Shown piece by piece: positions 23,889 to 34,060 of a DNA stretch of 53,606 nucleotides. Position 1 is the first letter of the stretch, and the number at the start of each line of letters is the position of its first letter. The stretch is from the NCBI GenBank assembly GCA_002327905.1, contig DCUY01000084.1, positions 1,512 to 55,117 on the forward strand, in the 5' to 3' direction. Made by a program: the position numbers and the translations under genes. The notes beneath the pieces are model-generated. The model was not told the origin of the DNA and made no database searches. It was given only the letters and a program-made list of their open reading frames with translations. Source of the DNA: Caldifarciminota bacterium UBA2202. GTDB lineage: Bacteria; Hydrothermota; 32-111.

Positions 23889-25073
23889 ATGTATAAAAAA
23901 TTAGAAGTAAATCCAAGCGCAAGAAATGCGATACAGTCCGGACATCCGTGGATATTCTCAGGCAAGATAATGTCAGCCTTGAGTGATTATGAAAACGGAG
24001 AGTGCGTATATGTGTACTGCGAAGGAAAATTTTTAGGCACAGGATTCATCTCTCCTGAAAATTCAATATGCGTAAGAATGATATCCCGCTCCCGCCTTGA
24101 GATAAACAGGGAATTTTTCATTCAAAAATTTATTCAGATGCAGAGAATGAAAAAAATGTTTTTAAGCGATAAAACAAATATGTACAGATTATGCTTCTCA
24201 GAGGCGGATTTCATACCCGGTCTTATTGTCGATTATTACAACAATAATCTCGTAATACAGACAAATTCTGCGGGAGTGATAAAGAGGAGAGACATTATAG
24301 TAGAAGCTCTTAAAGATGTTTTAATGCCCGTATCAATAATTGACCGCACTGACATTGACACATACAAGCTGGAGCACTGCGAAAATCCCTCCTTGGAAAG
24401 CATTCTGCTTTATGGAAGCCTGCCTGATGAGATTCCAGTAATGAAGGAGAATGACATTCTTTTTTATGTTGATCTGAAAAACGGACATAAGACGGGGTTC
24501 TATCTTGACCAGAGGGAGAACAGGGAGCTGATAGGCGGAATCTCTCGGGATAAATCAGTTCTCAACCTGTGTTCTTATACAGGAGGATTCACTCTCTACG
24601 CTCTTTTAAACGGAGCAGGCAGAACAGTTTCAGTAGATGTATCAGGAAAGGCTTTGGACCTGCTTGAAAGAAATATTAAATTGAATAAAATATCTCCTGA
24701 AAAAAATGAAAATGTAAAAGAGGATTTATTTGAGTATGTCACCAATTATGACCTTGAACAATTCGGAATTATCATCATAGATCCTCCCGCTTTTGCCAAA
24801 CATGTCTCAGATTCAAGGCAGGCGGAGAAGGCATACAAATACATAAATGCAGGTGTTTTGAAGAAGGTGAAGCCGGAGACATTCATCCTCACTTCTTCAT
24901 GTACATCAGTAGTCAATCAGGACATGTTCGCAGAGATAATAGAAAAATCAATAAGGGATTCAAGGCGGGATGTGAAGATAATAAAAAAGACATTTCTGCC
25001 TGCAGACCATCCTGCGCTTTTCCACTTCAAAGAGACTGAGTATTTGAAATCATACCTTCTCTATGTGCTATGA
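23889..25073 (+). CDS. rlmI: RlmI-like 23S rRNA cytosine methyltransferase
   Basis: A 394-residue class I SAM-dependent methyltransferase. An N-terminal PUA-type RNA-binding domain (SGHPWIFSGKI) is followed by a middle domain and the Rossmann-like catalytic part with LCSYTGGFTLYAL (SAM loop), VDVSGKAL and the active-site motif DPPAFAKH. Domain order and length match RlmI/YccW, which makes m5C1962 in 23S rRNA. A near relative with another target is possible. GAAGGTG precedes the ATG. It overlaps the following epimerase gene by 4 nt. Confidence 0.85.
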   Translation: MYKKLEVNPSARNAIQSGHPWIFSGKIMSALSDYENGECVYVYCEGKFLGTGFISPENSICVRMISRSRLEINREFFIQKFIQMQRMKKMFLSDKTNMYRLCFSEADFIPGLIVDYYNNNLVIQTNSAGVIKRRDIIVEALKDVLMPVSIIDRTDIDTYKLEHCENPSLESILLYGSLPDEIPVMKENDILFYVDLKNGHKTGFYLDQRENRELIGGISRDKSVLNLCSYTGGFTLYALLNGAGRTVSVDVSGKALDLLERNIKLNKISPEKNENVKEDLFEYVTNYDLEQFGIIIIDPPAFAKHVSDSRQAEKAYKYINAGVLKKVKPETFILTSSCTSVVNQDMFAEIIEKSIRDSRRDVKIIKKTFLPADHPALFHFKETEYLKSYLLYVL

Positions 25074-26191
25074 AGACCAATATTTTAATTCTCTCGACAA
25101 ACAGGGCTGATTACTCGCACCTTTATCTGACAATAAAGGCTTTGAAAAAATCAGATGCCATAAATGCGATTTTTGTGGCGACCGGAGGGCATTTCGACAA
25201 AGCGCGCGGTTCGTCTCTGGACGAACTCTATGACACGGGAGTCAAGCCGGACTATAAGATACGCACTGTAATAGACTGGAGTAGCGAAGCAAAACTCTTT
25301 GCTTCAATAATGTCGTTTGAGAAGAGGCTACGCACGGTTGCAAAGATGGTGAAGGCGGATTATATAATGGTTCTCGGAGACAGAATTGAACTTCTCGCAG
25401 TTATAAATCTTTCTCTCATAATGGGGAAGAAGATAATCCACATATCGGGAGGAGAGACAACTCTGGGCGCAGTTGACGACTATGTGCGAAAAATGCTCTC
25501 TCTGATATCCTACATACATTTTGTGTCAGGAGAATATTTTAAAGAGAATCTCTCTGATTTTCTTAAGACTGAAAAAAACATTATAAATGCAGGCGACCCG
25601 ATACTGGAGTATATTGACAAGACCGACTTTCTGTCTTTGGAAGAGGCAAACAGGGAGCTTAATCTTGATTTGAAGGAGAAGGAGTATATACTCTTTACAT
25701 ATCATCCTGAGACGAATTCCCCTGTTGATATAAAATCACAGTTTCACGGCATGGAAAGATTTCTCTTTGATACAAAGATGCCTGTTGTGTGCACTGCTCC
25801 CAATGCGGATTTAGGAGGGGACTATATTTTGAAGCAATTGAAGCATATTTCAAATTCAAACAGAAATGTCATTATAGTTGAGCATCTGGGATTCAGAAAA
25901 TACAATACACTGATGAAGAATTCTTTCTGCGCTATGGGCAACTCTTCTTCTCTTGTCATTGAATGCCCGTATTTGAAAGTTCCGTCAATAATCATCGGTT
26001 CCAGACAAAGAGGAAGGCCTTTGAGCGAATCAGTAATAAATACAACACATGATTATAATGAGATAACAAACGCTTTCAGAAACATAAAGGATAATCCGGA
26101 TTTTTCAACCGACCGTTTGAATCAGATTCACTATGAAAGAGCAGAAACATCGGAAATAATCAAAGAGAGTCTTGAGAGGCTTCTTTGTTAG
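25070..26191 (+). CDS. UDP-N-acetylglucosamine 2-epimerase (NeuC/WecB family)
   Basis: A 373-residue GT-B-fold epimerase. Diagnostic parts: TNRADYSHL at the N-terminus, VLGDRIELLAV, HISGGETTLGAVDDYVRKM, TYHPETN and GNSSSLVIE near residue 290. The GGE-T-GAxDDxxR form is that of NeuC-type hydrolysing epimerases, which make ManNAc or a derivative for sialic-acid-like sugars, rather than the WecB form. No sialic or legionaminic acid synthase is in the window. It is coupled to the rRNA methyltransferase gene by a 4-nt overlap, which appears functionally accidental. Confidence 0.87.
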   Translation: MKTNILILSTNRADYSHLYLTIKALKKSDAINAIFVATGGHFDKARGSSLDELYDTGVKPDYKIRTVIDWSSEAKLFASIMSFEKRLRTVAKMVKADYIMVLGDRIELLAVINLSLIMGKKIIHISGGETTLGAVDDYVRKMLSLISYIHFVSGEYFKENLSDFLKTEKNIINAGDPILEYIDKTDFLSLEEANRELNLDLKEKEYILFTYHPETNSPVDIKSQFHGMERFLFDTKMPVVCTAPNADLGGDYILKQLKHISNSNRNVIIVEHLGFRKYNTLMKNSFCAMGNSSSLVIECPYLKVPSIIIGSRQRGRPLSESVINTTHDYNEITNAFRNIKDNPDFSTDRLNQIHYERAETSEIIKESLERLLC

Positions 26192-26195
26192 GATA

Positions 26196-26224
26196 TTGAC
26201 ATGCAGAGAGTATTTTGGTATAAA
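26196..26224 (+). promoter_or_regulatory. Promoter of smc-ftsY
   Basis: TTGACA (26196-26201), a 17-nt spacer and TATAAA (26219-26224), about 28 nt before the TTG start of smc; GGAGG follows at 26244-26248. Confidence 0.82.
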
Positions 26225-26252
26225 TTTAATCTATTTTTAGTGCGGAGGTTTC

Positions 26253-29200
26253 TTGTACTTAAATGAAATAAGAATCTACGGATTCAAATCATTCCCTGAG
26301 CCATTGAACCTGAAACTCAACAGAGGTATAACAGGTTTTGTAGGACCCAACGGAAGCGGAAAATCAAATGTGGTGGATGCGATAAGATGGGTTCTCGGAG
26401 AACAATCCGCCAAAGAATTGAGGGCGACTCTGATGGAGGACCTGATTTTCAACGGCACTCACAAGAGGGCTCAGTCGAATCTTGCCTCATCCGCACTCAA
26501 ATTCAGCAATGATGGAGAGCTTCCTCTTGATTTTTCCGAATTGGAGATAGAGAGAAAAGTTTACCGCTCAGGAGAATCCCAATACCTTATAAATAAAGAG
26601 ACAGTGAGACTGAAGGACATTCAGAATCTTTTGGCGGACACAGGGCTTGGAACGCGCACTTACTCATTATTCAAAAGGTCTCTGATAGAAGACATTGTCC
26701 AGAACAAACCTGATGCTTTAAGAAATCTTTTTGAAGAATCCGCTGGGATATCTTTGTACAGGCAGTCAAAGAGAGAGACATTGAGAAAGCTTATAGCGGC
26801 TCAGGAAAATCTTTACAGAATCAATGATCTGATACAGGAGATTGAAAAGCAGGAAAAGGAATTGAAAAAGCAGACAGGAAGGGCAAAGAGATACAATGAA
26901 ATGACTGAAATAGTCAAACACCTTTCTCAGCATGTTTACAGAAAGAAGGATGCCGACATAACCGCTTTGATAGAAAATCTTGATGAATCAATAAAGGCAA
27001 AAAAAGAAAAAATAACGGAATTGTTCAGTGAAATTGAGGACATAAAAGAGAGCATTACAAATGCAAAAGCCGACAGGAAAGCTGTTGAAGAAGAATTGTC
27101 TGAAATGATATTGAAAAAAGAGAAGGGCTCGGAGGAATTGTATAAAATCAATTCCGACATACTTGTTTTAAATGAGAGGGTGAAATCCCTTGAGGAGCAG
27201 ATAAAGAGCAAGAGAGAATTCAAAGATAAGCAGATACTCGAGCATCCTGCCAAAAAAGAGAGAATGAAGAATAATGAATCCAGATTTGAAGTTATTTTAA
27301 GAAGACTTCAGGATGTGGAGCATGAAAGGGATGAAGAGCTGAATAAGGATATTGAAACTCAATACAGAAATGCGCAGGCCCTGTTTGATGAATTGAGCGC
27401 TGAAAAGAGAAAGAAGGAAAATGAGGTTCTTCTACTCCGTTCAAAGATAAATTCAATTCTCTTTAAAAAGGAGAATCAGAGCAAGAGAATGGATGAAAAG
27501 AAATCGGAGATAGATAATGAAAGCGAAAATTTGGAAAAACTGAAGCAGGATCTCTCTGAAAAAGGAAAGAGCATAGAAGAACTTGTAAAGACAATTGATT
27601 CCGTCAAAAAGGATATCAATGAGACAGAGTCTCTGATAAATGAAAAAAGAAACAGACAGAGGGAATTATTCGCCGAGAAGGAGAATATAGGAAAAGAAAT
27701 ATCAGGCGAAGAGAGCAGGAGAGAACAGATAGTAAACAGAATAAATGAGAGCAAAGGAACAATTGAAGAGATAGAGAAGGCGCTTGAGAAGAGCGGAATA
27801 GAGCAGGTGAGAAATCTTGTCACAGCAAAAGAAGGGTATGAAGATTATCTGAAGACAGCCTTGTCCCATATTCTCAATGCAATTGTTCTGTGCAGAGACG
27901 ATATAAGAAAAATAGAAAATTTGGAGATGCCTCTTCTCACAATAATACTCTCCGACTATGCTGGCGGAGAGCACGGAAGAAAGGATACGTTGAATAATTT
28001 TGTCTACGGACCGGAGTATATAAAGAGATTCCTGTCGAAATTCATTATAAGCGAAAGTGAAGACGAACCGTTTGAAAAGGAAGACGGATTTTATTATGTG
28101 AGAAAAAACGGAATCCTTGTCACTCCTGAGAGATTCGTAATAAAATCAGGCGAAATAAAGATAGTCAATTTCAAAGATGCAATTGAAAAGACTCATAATC
28201 GTTTATCGGAATTATCGGAATTGTCTGCAAAGAATCAGGAGGAGCTTGAATTATCTAAGAGCTCTCTCAATTCACTCAATATCGAATTGAACAGACGCAG
28301 ACAGTCATTCACAGATACTGACAATAAGAGGATATTTCTTCTTGAAACAGAAAAAGCGATTAAAAAGAATATTGAAGCAAAGACATCTTTCATAATGCGC
28401 CTTAAAGAAAATTTCTCATTGCTACAGAATGAATTTGCAGGCATGAACAGCGAGGAGAATGAAATCAATGAAAAGATTGCGGTATTGGAAAAAGAGATTG
28501 CCGGGCTTTCCGAGAATGTCACTAACAGAGAATCCGAACTGAACGGCTTAAAGGAAAAATACATAATTTATTCAAACAGAAAGGGTGAAATAGAGAACAT
28601 ATACGAAACACTTTCAAATGAAAAGAGAATACTTGAGAAAGAGATAGCGGATTTGAGAAATGTAATTGACTCATTCGAGACTGATGTGCAGACTCTTGAC
28701 AGGTTTGTAGATGACTCATCATCCCAGATAACATCCATGATTAAAACAACGGATGCAAAGGAAGGGGTGAAGGAAAGGCATCAGTCGGAGCTTCTTAAAT
28801 TGGATGAAGAGATGAAGGTTCTTTCAGATAAAATTGAAGAGACTGACAATGCAATCAAACAGTTTGAAGAAAAGGAGGAAGAGAAGAGGTCTCTGATGGA
28901 ATCCTTCAAAACCGAAAGGGAAGAGCTTCTCCTTCACAGGGAAAAACATACAACTGAGAGGGATTTCAACAGAAAGAATATAGACGAGACTGTGGATGTT
29001 GACAATGAAGTGATTTCAAAGTATTTGGAAAATTCTGAAGAGGAATTGAAATATCTAACTGAAAAGCTCGCCAACATGGGTCCGATAAATCAGCTGGCAT
29101 TTCAGGAATACTCTGAGGTTGCAGAGAGGCTTGAACAGATGATTAAGCAGAAAGATGACATAGTGCAGTCAAAGGAGAATCTGGAGAAGACAATAAAGAC

Positions 29201-29711
29201 GATCGATGCCAAAGCAAAGACGATTTTCGTGCAGTATTTTGACACTATCAGAAGCACATTCAAAGAGCTTTTCTATGAAATATTCAAAAACGGAAACGCA
29301 GATATTAATCTGACGGATGAAACAGACCCGCTTGACAGCGACATACAGATTACATTTGAGCCGGGAGAGAAGAAGATAGGCAAGCTTGTGCAATTGTCAG
29401 AGGGAGAGAGAGCCATGATGATAATTCTTCTTCTGTTCTCCATGTATATGATAAAGCCGACTCCTGTGTGCATAATGGATGAAATTGATGCGCCTCTTGA
29501 TGATGCCAATGTTGAGAATTTCATAAATCTGCTGAAAAAATTCAGAGACAAGACGCAGTTTATTCTGATAACCCACAATAAACGCACAATGGAATTCTGC
29601 GACTATCTCTTCGGAGTGACAATGGAGGAGAGCGGTGTCACAAGCATATTCTCATTGAATCTTCAGACAATTTCGCAGAAGTTTATAGAGAATGCTACTC
29701 AATCAAATTAA
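26253..29711 (+). CDS. smc: Chromosome segregation ATPase SMC
   Basis: A 1152-residue SMC protein. Walker A GPNGSGKSN is at residues 31-39 in the N-terminal head, followed by GEQSAKELRA. Two long coiled coils flank a hinge at about residues 510-640. The C-terminal head has the signature LSEGERAM near 1048 and Walker B VCIMDEIDAPLDD near 1073. SMC organises and separates chromosomes together with ScpA/ScpB, which are not in the window. The start is TTG with GGAGG 4 nt before it. It overlaps ftsY by 20 nt; smc-ftsY adjacency is common. Confidence 0.96.
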   Translation: MYLNEIRIYGFKSFPEPLNLKLNRGITGFVGPNGSGKSNVVDAIRWVLGEQSAKELRATLMEDLIFNGTHKRAQSNLASSALKFSNDGELPLDFSELEIERKVYRSGESQYLINKETVRLKDIQNLLADTGLGTRTYSLFKRSLIEDIVQNKPDALRNLFEESAGISLYRQSKRETLRKLIAAQENLYRINDLIQEIEKQEKELKKQTGRAKRYNEMTEIVKHLSQHVYRKKDADITALIENLDESIKAKKEKITELFSEIEDIKESITNAKADRKAVEEELSEMILKKEKGSEELYKINSDILVLNERVKSLEEQIKSKREFKDKQILEHPAKKERMKNNESRFEVILRRLQDVEHERDEELNKDIETQYRNAQALFDELSAEKRKKENEVLLLRSKINSILFKKENQSKRMDEKKSEIDNESENLEKLKQDLSEKGKSIEELVKTIDSVKKDINETESLINEKRNRQRELFAEKENIGKEISGEESRREQIVNRINESKGTIEEIEKALEKSGIEQVRNLVTAKEGYEDYLKTALSHILNAIVLCRDDIRKIENLEMPLLTIILSDYAGGEHGRKDTLNNFVYGPEYIKRFLSKFIISESEDEPFEKEDGFYYVRKNGILVTPERFVIKSGEIKIVNFKDAIEKTHNRLSELSELSAKNQEELELSKSSLNSLNIELNRRRQSFTDTDNKRIFLLETEKAIKKNIEAKTSFIMRLKENFSLLQNEFAGMNSEENEINEKIAVLEKEIAGLSENVTNRESELNGLKEKYIIYSNRKGEIENIYETLSNEKRILEKEIADLRNVIDSFETDVQTLDRFVDDSSSQITSMIKTTDAKEGVKERHQSELLKLDEEMKVLSDKIEETDNAIKQFEEKEEEKRSLMESFKTEREELLLHREKHTTERDFNRKNIDETVDVDNEVISKYLENSEEELKYLTEKLANMGPINQLAFQEYSEVAERLEQMIKQKDDIVQSKENLEKTIKTIDAKAKTIFVQYFDTIRSTFKELFYEIFKNGNADINLTDETDPLDSDIQITFEPGEKKIGKLVQLSEGERAMMIILLLFSMYMIKPTPVCIMDEIDAPLDDANVENFINLLKKFRDKTQFILITHNKRTMEFCDYLFGVTMEESGVTSIFSLNLQTISQKFIENATQSN

Positions 29712-30582
29712 GAATATATTCAAGAAAGCAAAACTTCCTTTAAATCAGCTTCTTGAGAGCGCTTTCAAGGGCGGAAAATTAGAGGATTATGACTTTATTG
29801 AGGAGCAGTTGATTATTGCAGACATTGGAATGGAGACTGCAGACAAGATTATAAAAGAATTAAAGAGACAGGCGCGCGAGGGAATTGTTATAGGAAGAGA
29901 GAATCTCCTCGAAATTTTAAAAAAAATAATCAGCGGAATTCTTCTTGACCCTATTTATCCCAATGAGGCGGAACTTCCGTTGATTTTGCTGGTAAGCGGC
30001 ATAAACGGAGCGGGAAAGACCACGACAATAGGCAAACTTGCAAACATGTATGAGAAGAAGGGAAAGAAAGTACTTCTCGGTGCATGCGATACATTCCGAG
30101 CCGCAGCTGATGAACAGCTTAAAATATGGTCGGAGCGCGCCAAATCGCAGATTTATATTTCCAAAGAGAGCAAAGACCCTGCCGCTGTCGCGTATGAGAC
30201 TGTCTCCAAGGGAATAGCTGAGGGTTTTGACATAATAATAATTGATACTGCAGGCAGGATGCACACGAATGACAATCTAATGAAGGAAATTAAAAAAATC
30301 GGGACAGTTCTGAGAAGCAAATTTGATAAGCCGAACATATTTTCAATTCTCGTCATTGACAGCACAACGGGGAAGAATGCATTGAATCAGGCGAAAGAGT
30401 TTAAGAATGTAGCCGATGTTGACGCAATATTCCTTTCAAAGATGGACGGAACTGCAAAAGGCGGGAACATTATTACAATAGCGGACGAGCTGAAACTGCC
30501 AATATCATACATAGGAATAGGAGAGGGAATTGATGATATAACAGGATTTGAAAAAGAGAGTTTTATAGAAGAGATAATATAA
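29692..30582 (+). CDS. ftsY: Signal recognition particle receptor FtsY
   Basis: A 296-residue SRP-family GTPase comprising only the NG domain. The N helical domain occupies about the first 85 residues; G1 GINGAGKT is at 103-110, the DTFRAAADEQ insertion motif follows at 133-142, G3 is DTAGR from 185, then SKMDGTAKGG and GIGEGIDDI. The acidic A domain of the E. coli type is absent, which is normal for many bacteria. FtsY docks SRP-bound ribosomes at the membrane. Its ATG lies inside the end of smc and it is followed by a strong terminator. Confidence 0.96.
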   Translation: MLLNQIKNIFKKAKLPLNQLLESAFKGGKLEDYDFIEEQLIIADIGMETADKIIKELKRQAREGIVIGRENLLEILKKIISGILLDPIYPNEAELPLILLVSGINGAGKTTTIGKLANMYEKKGKKVLLGACDTFRAAADEQLKIWSERAKSQIYISKESKDPAAVAYETVSKGIAEGFDIIIIDTAGRMHTNDNLMKEIKKIGTVLRSKFDKPNIFSILVIDSTTGKNALNQAKEFKNVADVDAIFLSKMDGTAKGGNIITIADELKLPISYIGIGEGIDDITGFEKESFIEEII

Positions 30583-30600
30583 AAGGATATATTGAAATAA

Positions 30601-30635
30601 AAAAAAAGGACTCCCTCTGCGGGAGTCCTTTTTTT
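30601..30635. terminator. Bidirectional intrinsic terminator between ftsY and the lamin-tail gene
   Basis: A perfect 15-bp stem (30601-30615 with 30621-30635) with loop TCTGC, flanked by seven A on the left and seven T on the right, so it works in both directions. It separates two convergent units. Confidence 0.95.
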
Positions 30636-30653
30636 ATGCTTATCTTAGTGAAA

Positions 30654-33500
30654 TTACTTTATGACATTCAGTCTCAATATGTCTTTGAATGTCCCTGTAG
30701 ATTCTTTCACAATATATATTCCTGAAGCAAGCTCTCCTGTATTCACATAGATATTAGTCTTGCCGTATGAAACAACTCCTTTATAAAGAGTCTTCATCAC
30801 TCGTCCTTCAAGATTGTAAAGATTCAGTTCTATCTGCTTGCTTAAAGGAGATGAAAGAGTTATCCAGCCACCATTCTTCAATGTATTTTTGTCTGAGACG
30901 ATTGAAAATTCCTTGATGAACATTGCTCCAGTTACTTTCACTGAATTGAATTCAATGCTTCTTCCGTTTGAAGTGATGCATACGACCTTATACTGAGCGC
31001 TTCTCTTTGCATCGTATGTCTTATCATTATATGAAAAAGTATTTGCATTGAGATTTGCAATGATTGAGTAATAATCTTCATTTTCGTATTTTCTTTCAAT
31101 TCTGAAGCTTGAAGCATTCTCTACTCCGTCAATATTCCATTTCAAAGAGACAAAACCGTTTAAAACACTTGCAGAGAGATAGAAATCCTGAATAGCAAGA
31201 TTGGATGAAAGGTCGATTATTCCCCTCGGATAAATTTCATAGACAGACCAGTATGGAGCAGAGATGTCATATTGAGTCAAGACGCCTACAATCTTTTTTG
31301 GCCATATTGGTTCGGAGCTTCCGTCAATATCAGTGTCATTATCTATCCAAAGGAGGAATGTATCTACTTTTGATCCCTTTGTGGGAAGAACAGTATCATA
31401 CATAACAAGAAGCTTGCTCTCATCTGCCAAAGGCCATGTGCCTGTTTTTACGCCCTTTGAGTTTATCTGAACGAGAAGCCCTTCATAAGTATCTCCCACA
31501 GTGTCCATAAGATGGTCAGCATTAAGAAGTATCGTATCTATTGCATGTCCTGATGTGTATTTTGTGAGAGCCGAGTATGGATTCCCAATTCTTGTCTGAC
31601 CATTGGAGAATATTATTGTTCCCTCAACTACTATTGAATCTCCCTCTATTGTTGTCTCGCTTCCGTCAGCTTTTATGGAGTCATTCTTCCAGACAGCTCC
31701 GAGAATATAATTCTGCTGGAAATTGATAATATTCAGCGAGTCATTGAATGCTCCTGTTGCAACAGTCACGATTCCGGCCGCTCTCACATTGTATCCTATC
31801 CATTTTGCATATCCGTCTGATGTGTTCTCTTTATAGCGCGGAATTGATGTGAATCCCCAAAAGAACTTGCCTGCTGAAGATTTTGTTATATTATTATTGT
31901 TGTCAGTAACTTCGATGTAGTATTCAAATCTGCAGTCATTGCCTCTTCCCGGCAAAATGTATTGGTAGAGTGAATCTCCCAAATAAGCAGTCATATTGTA
32001 TGTGTCAATATCAGTGCTGTCATAAGCGCTTGTGATGAGTTCTATGGACTTTAGTCCGTTGATATCCGATATTTTCGCTCTTATTGTGTCAGGCTGATCC
32101 TCATAAGGAAGGAAAGGCGAACGAGTGATATTCGTTATTGAAGTTCCGTCGCTTCCCCACCCGGGTGTCGGCATTATTGTTGCTCCCACAACGAAATCAA
32201 CGGAGCATACATCAGTGTCTTTGCCGTCAGGTGAACGCACTGCGGATAGGGATTCCGCTGGAGCCGTGATTGGATTAGTTCCGGTTGAACCGTAATAAAC
32301 TATGTCAATCACCTGTGAATCAGCGTTGAACAGGTATATGTCGTCTCCAGTGTTTGAAAGCAAAAGACCTGCATCAATCGTTCCGTATTCTATATCAGGA
32401 GTTGAAGGGTAGAGAGTTGAGAAAGCAGTTGTATTATTGACACACAGGTAAAAAGATTTTGCTCCCAACACTGTGCTTGGAGGAATTATGAACGAACCCT
32501 CAGCGCCACCATTCGCCGCAGGATTGTCCGAAACTACAAATTCCGATATGTCAACAGAAGAAGTTCCATAATTATAAAGTTCAATCCACTCTCCATCATC
32601 GTCTGTCACGGAATTGTCACCGTTTGCACAAAATTCGTTTATGACTACAGTTACAGGAGTTATCACATTGAATGTATTTGCATCTGATATTGTAACTGCA
32701 GTTGAATCATCAATTGCTTTTACATAATAATTGACTATGTTTCCTGCAGAGAAAAGTCCCATAGAATAAGAGTAATCGCTTCCAGAAAGGGATGAGTGAG
32801 TCATCTTTGTCCAAGCGCCTCCGTCTACTTGATAGAATAATGTATCAGCGGCTACAGCAGACTCGTCAGTTATGTTTGCAGTTGCAGTGACTGAAGTTGA
32901 AGGAGAAACTGTTATGGGTAAATGGTTTAATGAGTTTATTGAAGGAGGGATGTTCGTGGGAGCTCCTCCGGTTCCAGTGTCATTATATATTTCTACAAAC
33001 TCATAGAGATAATTGCCTGTACCTAAAGTATCAGTATATTCGGTAATTACAAGGCCTGCTCCGTTACCGTAATTGCTGCATGATCCCGGAGTTGCCTGTG
33101 AAGAGGCATAAAGAGTAAAAGTACTTCCGCTTGTGGAATCTCTTTGAACGCTTTTGGCTGCAATCAGTTGAGCAACACTGGAAGAATCAACAAGCAAGTC
33201 TGAAGCGTCATGAATTGAGTATATCTCTGCTCCATTCATCTGTGGAATGACAGGAATTACAGAATCCAAAAATATTACATTTGGACCCATGGTTACTCCC
33301 CAAAAAGATTCAAATTCTGCTTGAGTCTTATTCCCTCTGCAAATAATCAGAAACCATCCTCCCGGAAGAGTAGTGTCAGTTACAGTATAAGTAAAAGGGT
33401 TATTATACTGCCTTATTTTGAAGCCAGTTATATCAATATCGGCAGAAAATATTGCAATAGAAAAAGCAACCATAAGCACAAAGAGCAAAAACCTTTTCAT
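30654..33500 (-). CDS. Large secreted lamin-tail-domain protein with a T9SS-like sorting domain
   Basis: A 948-residue secreted protein. After a signal peptide (ending SIAIFSAD) there are Ig-like segments, a lamin-tail domain at about residues 285-410 (VVINEFCANGDNSVTDDDGE, WIELYNYGTSSVDIS, LLLSNTGDDIYLF), further beta modules, a fibronectin-like part (YLSASVLNGFVSLKWNI) and a C-terminal segment (ELNLYNLEGRVMKTLYKG to GELASGIYIVKE) of the type-A sorting domain form. No enzyme site is seen, so it is probably a surface adhesin or matrix protein. AGGAGG precedes the ATG. It is transcribed alone toward a shared terminator. Confidence 0.82.
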   Translation of the reverse strand: MKRFLLFVLMVAFSIAIFSADIDITGFKIRQYNNPFTYTVTDTTLPGGWFLIICRGNKTQAEFESFWGVTMGPNVIFLDSVIPVIPQMNGAEIYSIHDASDLLVDSSSVAQLIAAKSVQRDSTSGSTFTLYASSQATPGSCSNYGNGAGLVITEYTDTLGTGNYLYEFVEIYNDTGTGGAPTNIPPSINSLNHLPITVSPSTSVTATANITDESAVAADTLFYQVDGGAWTKMTHSSLSGSDYSYSMGLFSAGNIVNYYVKAIDDSTAVTISDANTFNVITPVTVVINEFCANGDNSVTDDDGEWIELYNYGTSSVDISEFVVSDNPAANGGAEGSFIIPPSTVLGAKSFYLCVNNTTAFSTLYPSTPDIEYGTIDAGLLLSNTGDDIYLFNADSQVIDIVYYGSTGTNPITAPAESLSAVRSPDGKDTDVCSVDFVVGATIMPTPGWGSDGTSITNITRSPFLPYEDQPDTIRAKISDINGLKSIELITSAYDSTDIDTYNMTAYLGDSLYQYILPGRGNDCRFEYYIEVTDNNNNITKSSAGKFFWGFTSIPRYKENTSDGYAKWIGYNVRAAGIVTVATGAFNDSLNIINFQQNYILGAVWKNDSIKADGSETTIEGDSIVVEGTIIFSNGQTRIGNPYSALTKYTSGHAIDTILLNADHLMDTVGDTYEGLLVQINSKGVKTGTWPLADESKLLVMYDTVLPTKGSKVDTFLLWIDNDTDIDGSSEPIWPKKIVGVLTQYDISAPYWSVYEIYPRGIIDLSSNLAIQDFYLSASVLNGFVSLKWNIDGVENASSFRIERKYENEDYYSIIANLNANTFSYNDKTYDAKRSAQYKVVCITSNGRSIEFNSVKVTGAMFIKEFSIVSDKNTLKNGGWITLSSPLSKQIELNLYNLEGRVMKTLYKGVVSYGKTNIYVNTGELASGIYIVKESTGTFKDILRLNVIK

Positions 33501-33572
33501 TTGTCCTCCTATTTATTTTTATAATAACAATATTCAAGGATTGTTAATAAACAGATAAGAAAGAACAAAAAA

Positions 33573-33956
33573 TCAATGAATTATATTGTATTCTTCTGCA
33601 TCGAACATTTTGTTCATATATACTGAAAACTGAAAATTGTCAGACCTGTAAGTGAGGCCGACTCCCCCCATAATATAATTCTGCATGAGATTGGTATTCA
33701 GATATGAAAAATCATAATTGAGAAAAAGATTTTTGCTTATTTGATTTGTGTAATCCGCACTGAGAAGGGAATAGGACATATTGTACTTTCCGGATGACAA
33801 AAAACCTGTTGAAAATGAGTATGCCTGCGAATCAGGCTTAAAGGCGCTTGCTGAATTTAAAATGTTTTTATTTATACCTGACAAAGCGGGAGAATCTGCA
33901 TAAATATAAACAACACACAGCAAAAATACTGAAACATACAATGCGATTTTTTTCAT
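33573..33956 (-). CDS. Small secreted or outer-membrane protein, function unknown
   Basis: A 127-residue protein with a signal peptide (MKKIALYVSVFLLCVVYIYAD) followed by aromatic-rich alternating strands (FLSSGKYNMSYSLLSADYTN, NLFLNYDFSYLNTNL, NFQFSVYMNKMF). The strands suggest part of a beta-barrel; it looks short for a full one, so it may be the N-terminal remnant of a longer PorV/PorP-like protein. Its own promoter lies just upstream and the ribosome site is weak (AGGAGT). Confidence 0.6.
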   Translation of the reverse strand: MKKIALYVSVFLLCVVYIYADSPALSGINKNILNSASAFKPDSQAYSFSTGFLSSGKYNMSYSLLSADYTNQISKNLFLNYDFSYLNTNLMQNYIMGGVGLTYRSDNFQFSVYMNKMFDAEEYNIIH

Positions 33957-33980
33957 ACTACTCCTTTTTTACCACCTTAT

Positions 33981-34009
33981 ATTTTATATCTTAATTATAA
34001 TAAAGTCAA
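33981..34009 (-). promoter_or_regulatory. Promoter of the small envelope protein at 33573-33956
   Basis: On the minus strand TTGACT (34004-34009), a 17-nt spacer and TAAAAT (33981-33986), about 24 nt before the ATG. It is divergent from the 34061 promoter, with the -35 boxes only about 17 nt apart. Confidence 0.7.
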
Positions 34010-34025
34010 GAGTTCATAAAGCGTC

Positions 34026-34054
34026 TTGAGAAAGGGGGCAAAATGATGTAAAAT
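34026..34054 (+). promoter_or_regulatory. Promoter of the HTH-methyltransferase gene
   Basis: TTGAGA (34026-34031), a 17-nt spacer and TAAAAT (34049-34054). Transcription should begin at 34060-34062, that is at the ATG itself, so the message is probably leaderless; no ribosome site is present. Confidence 0.6.
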
Positions 34055-34060
34055 ACATGA

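Noticed and set aside
25070..26191. Sialic acid biosynthesis cluster
   Set aside because: Only the 2-epimerase is present; no NeuB or NeuA type gene is in the window.
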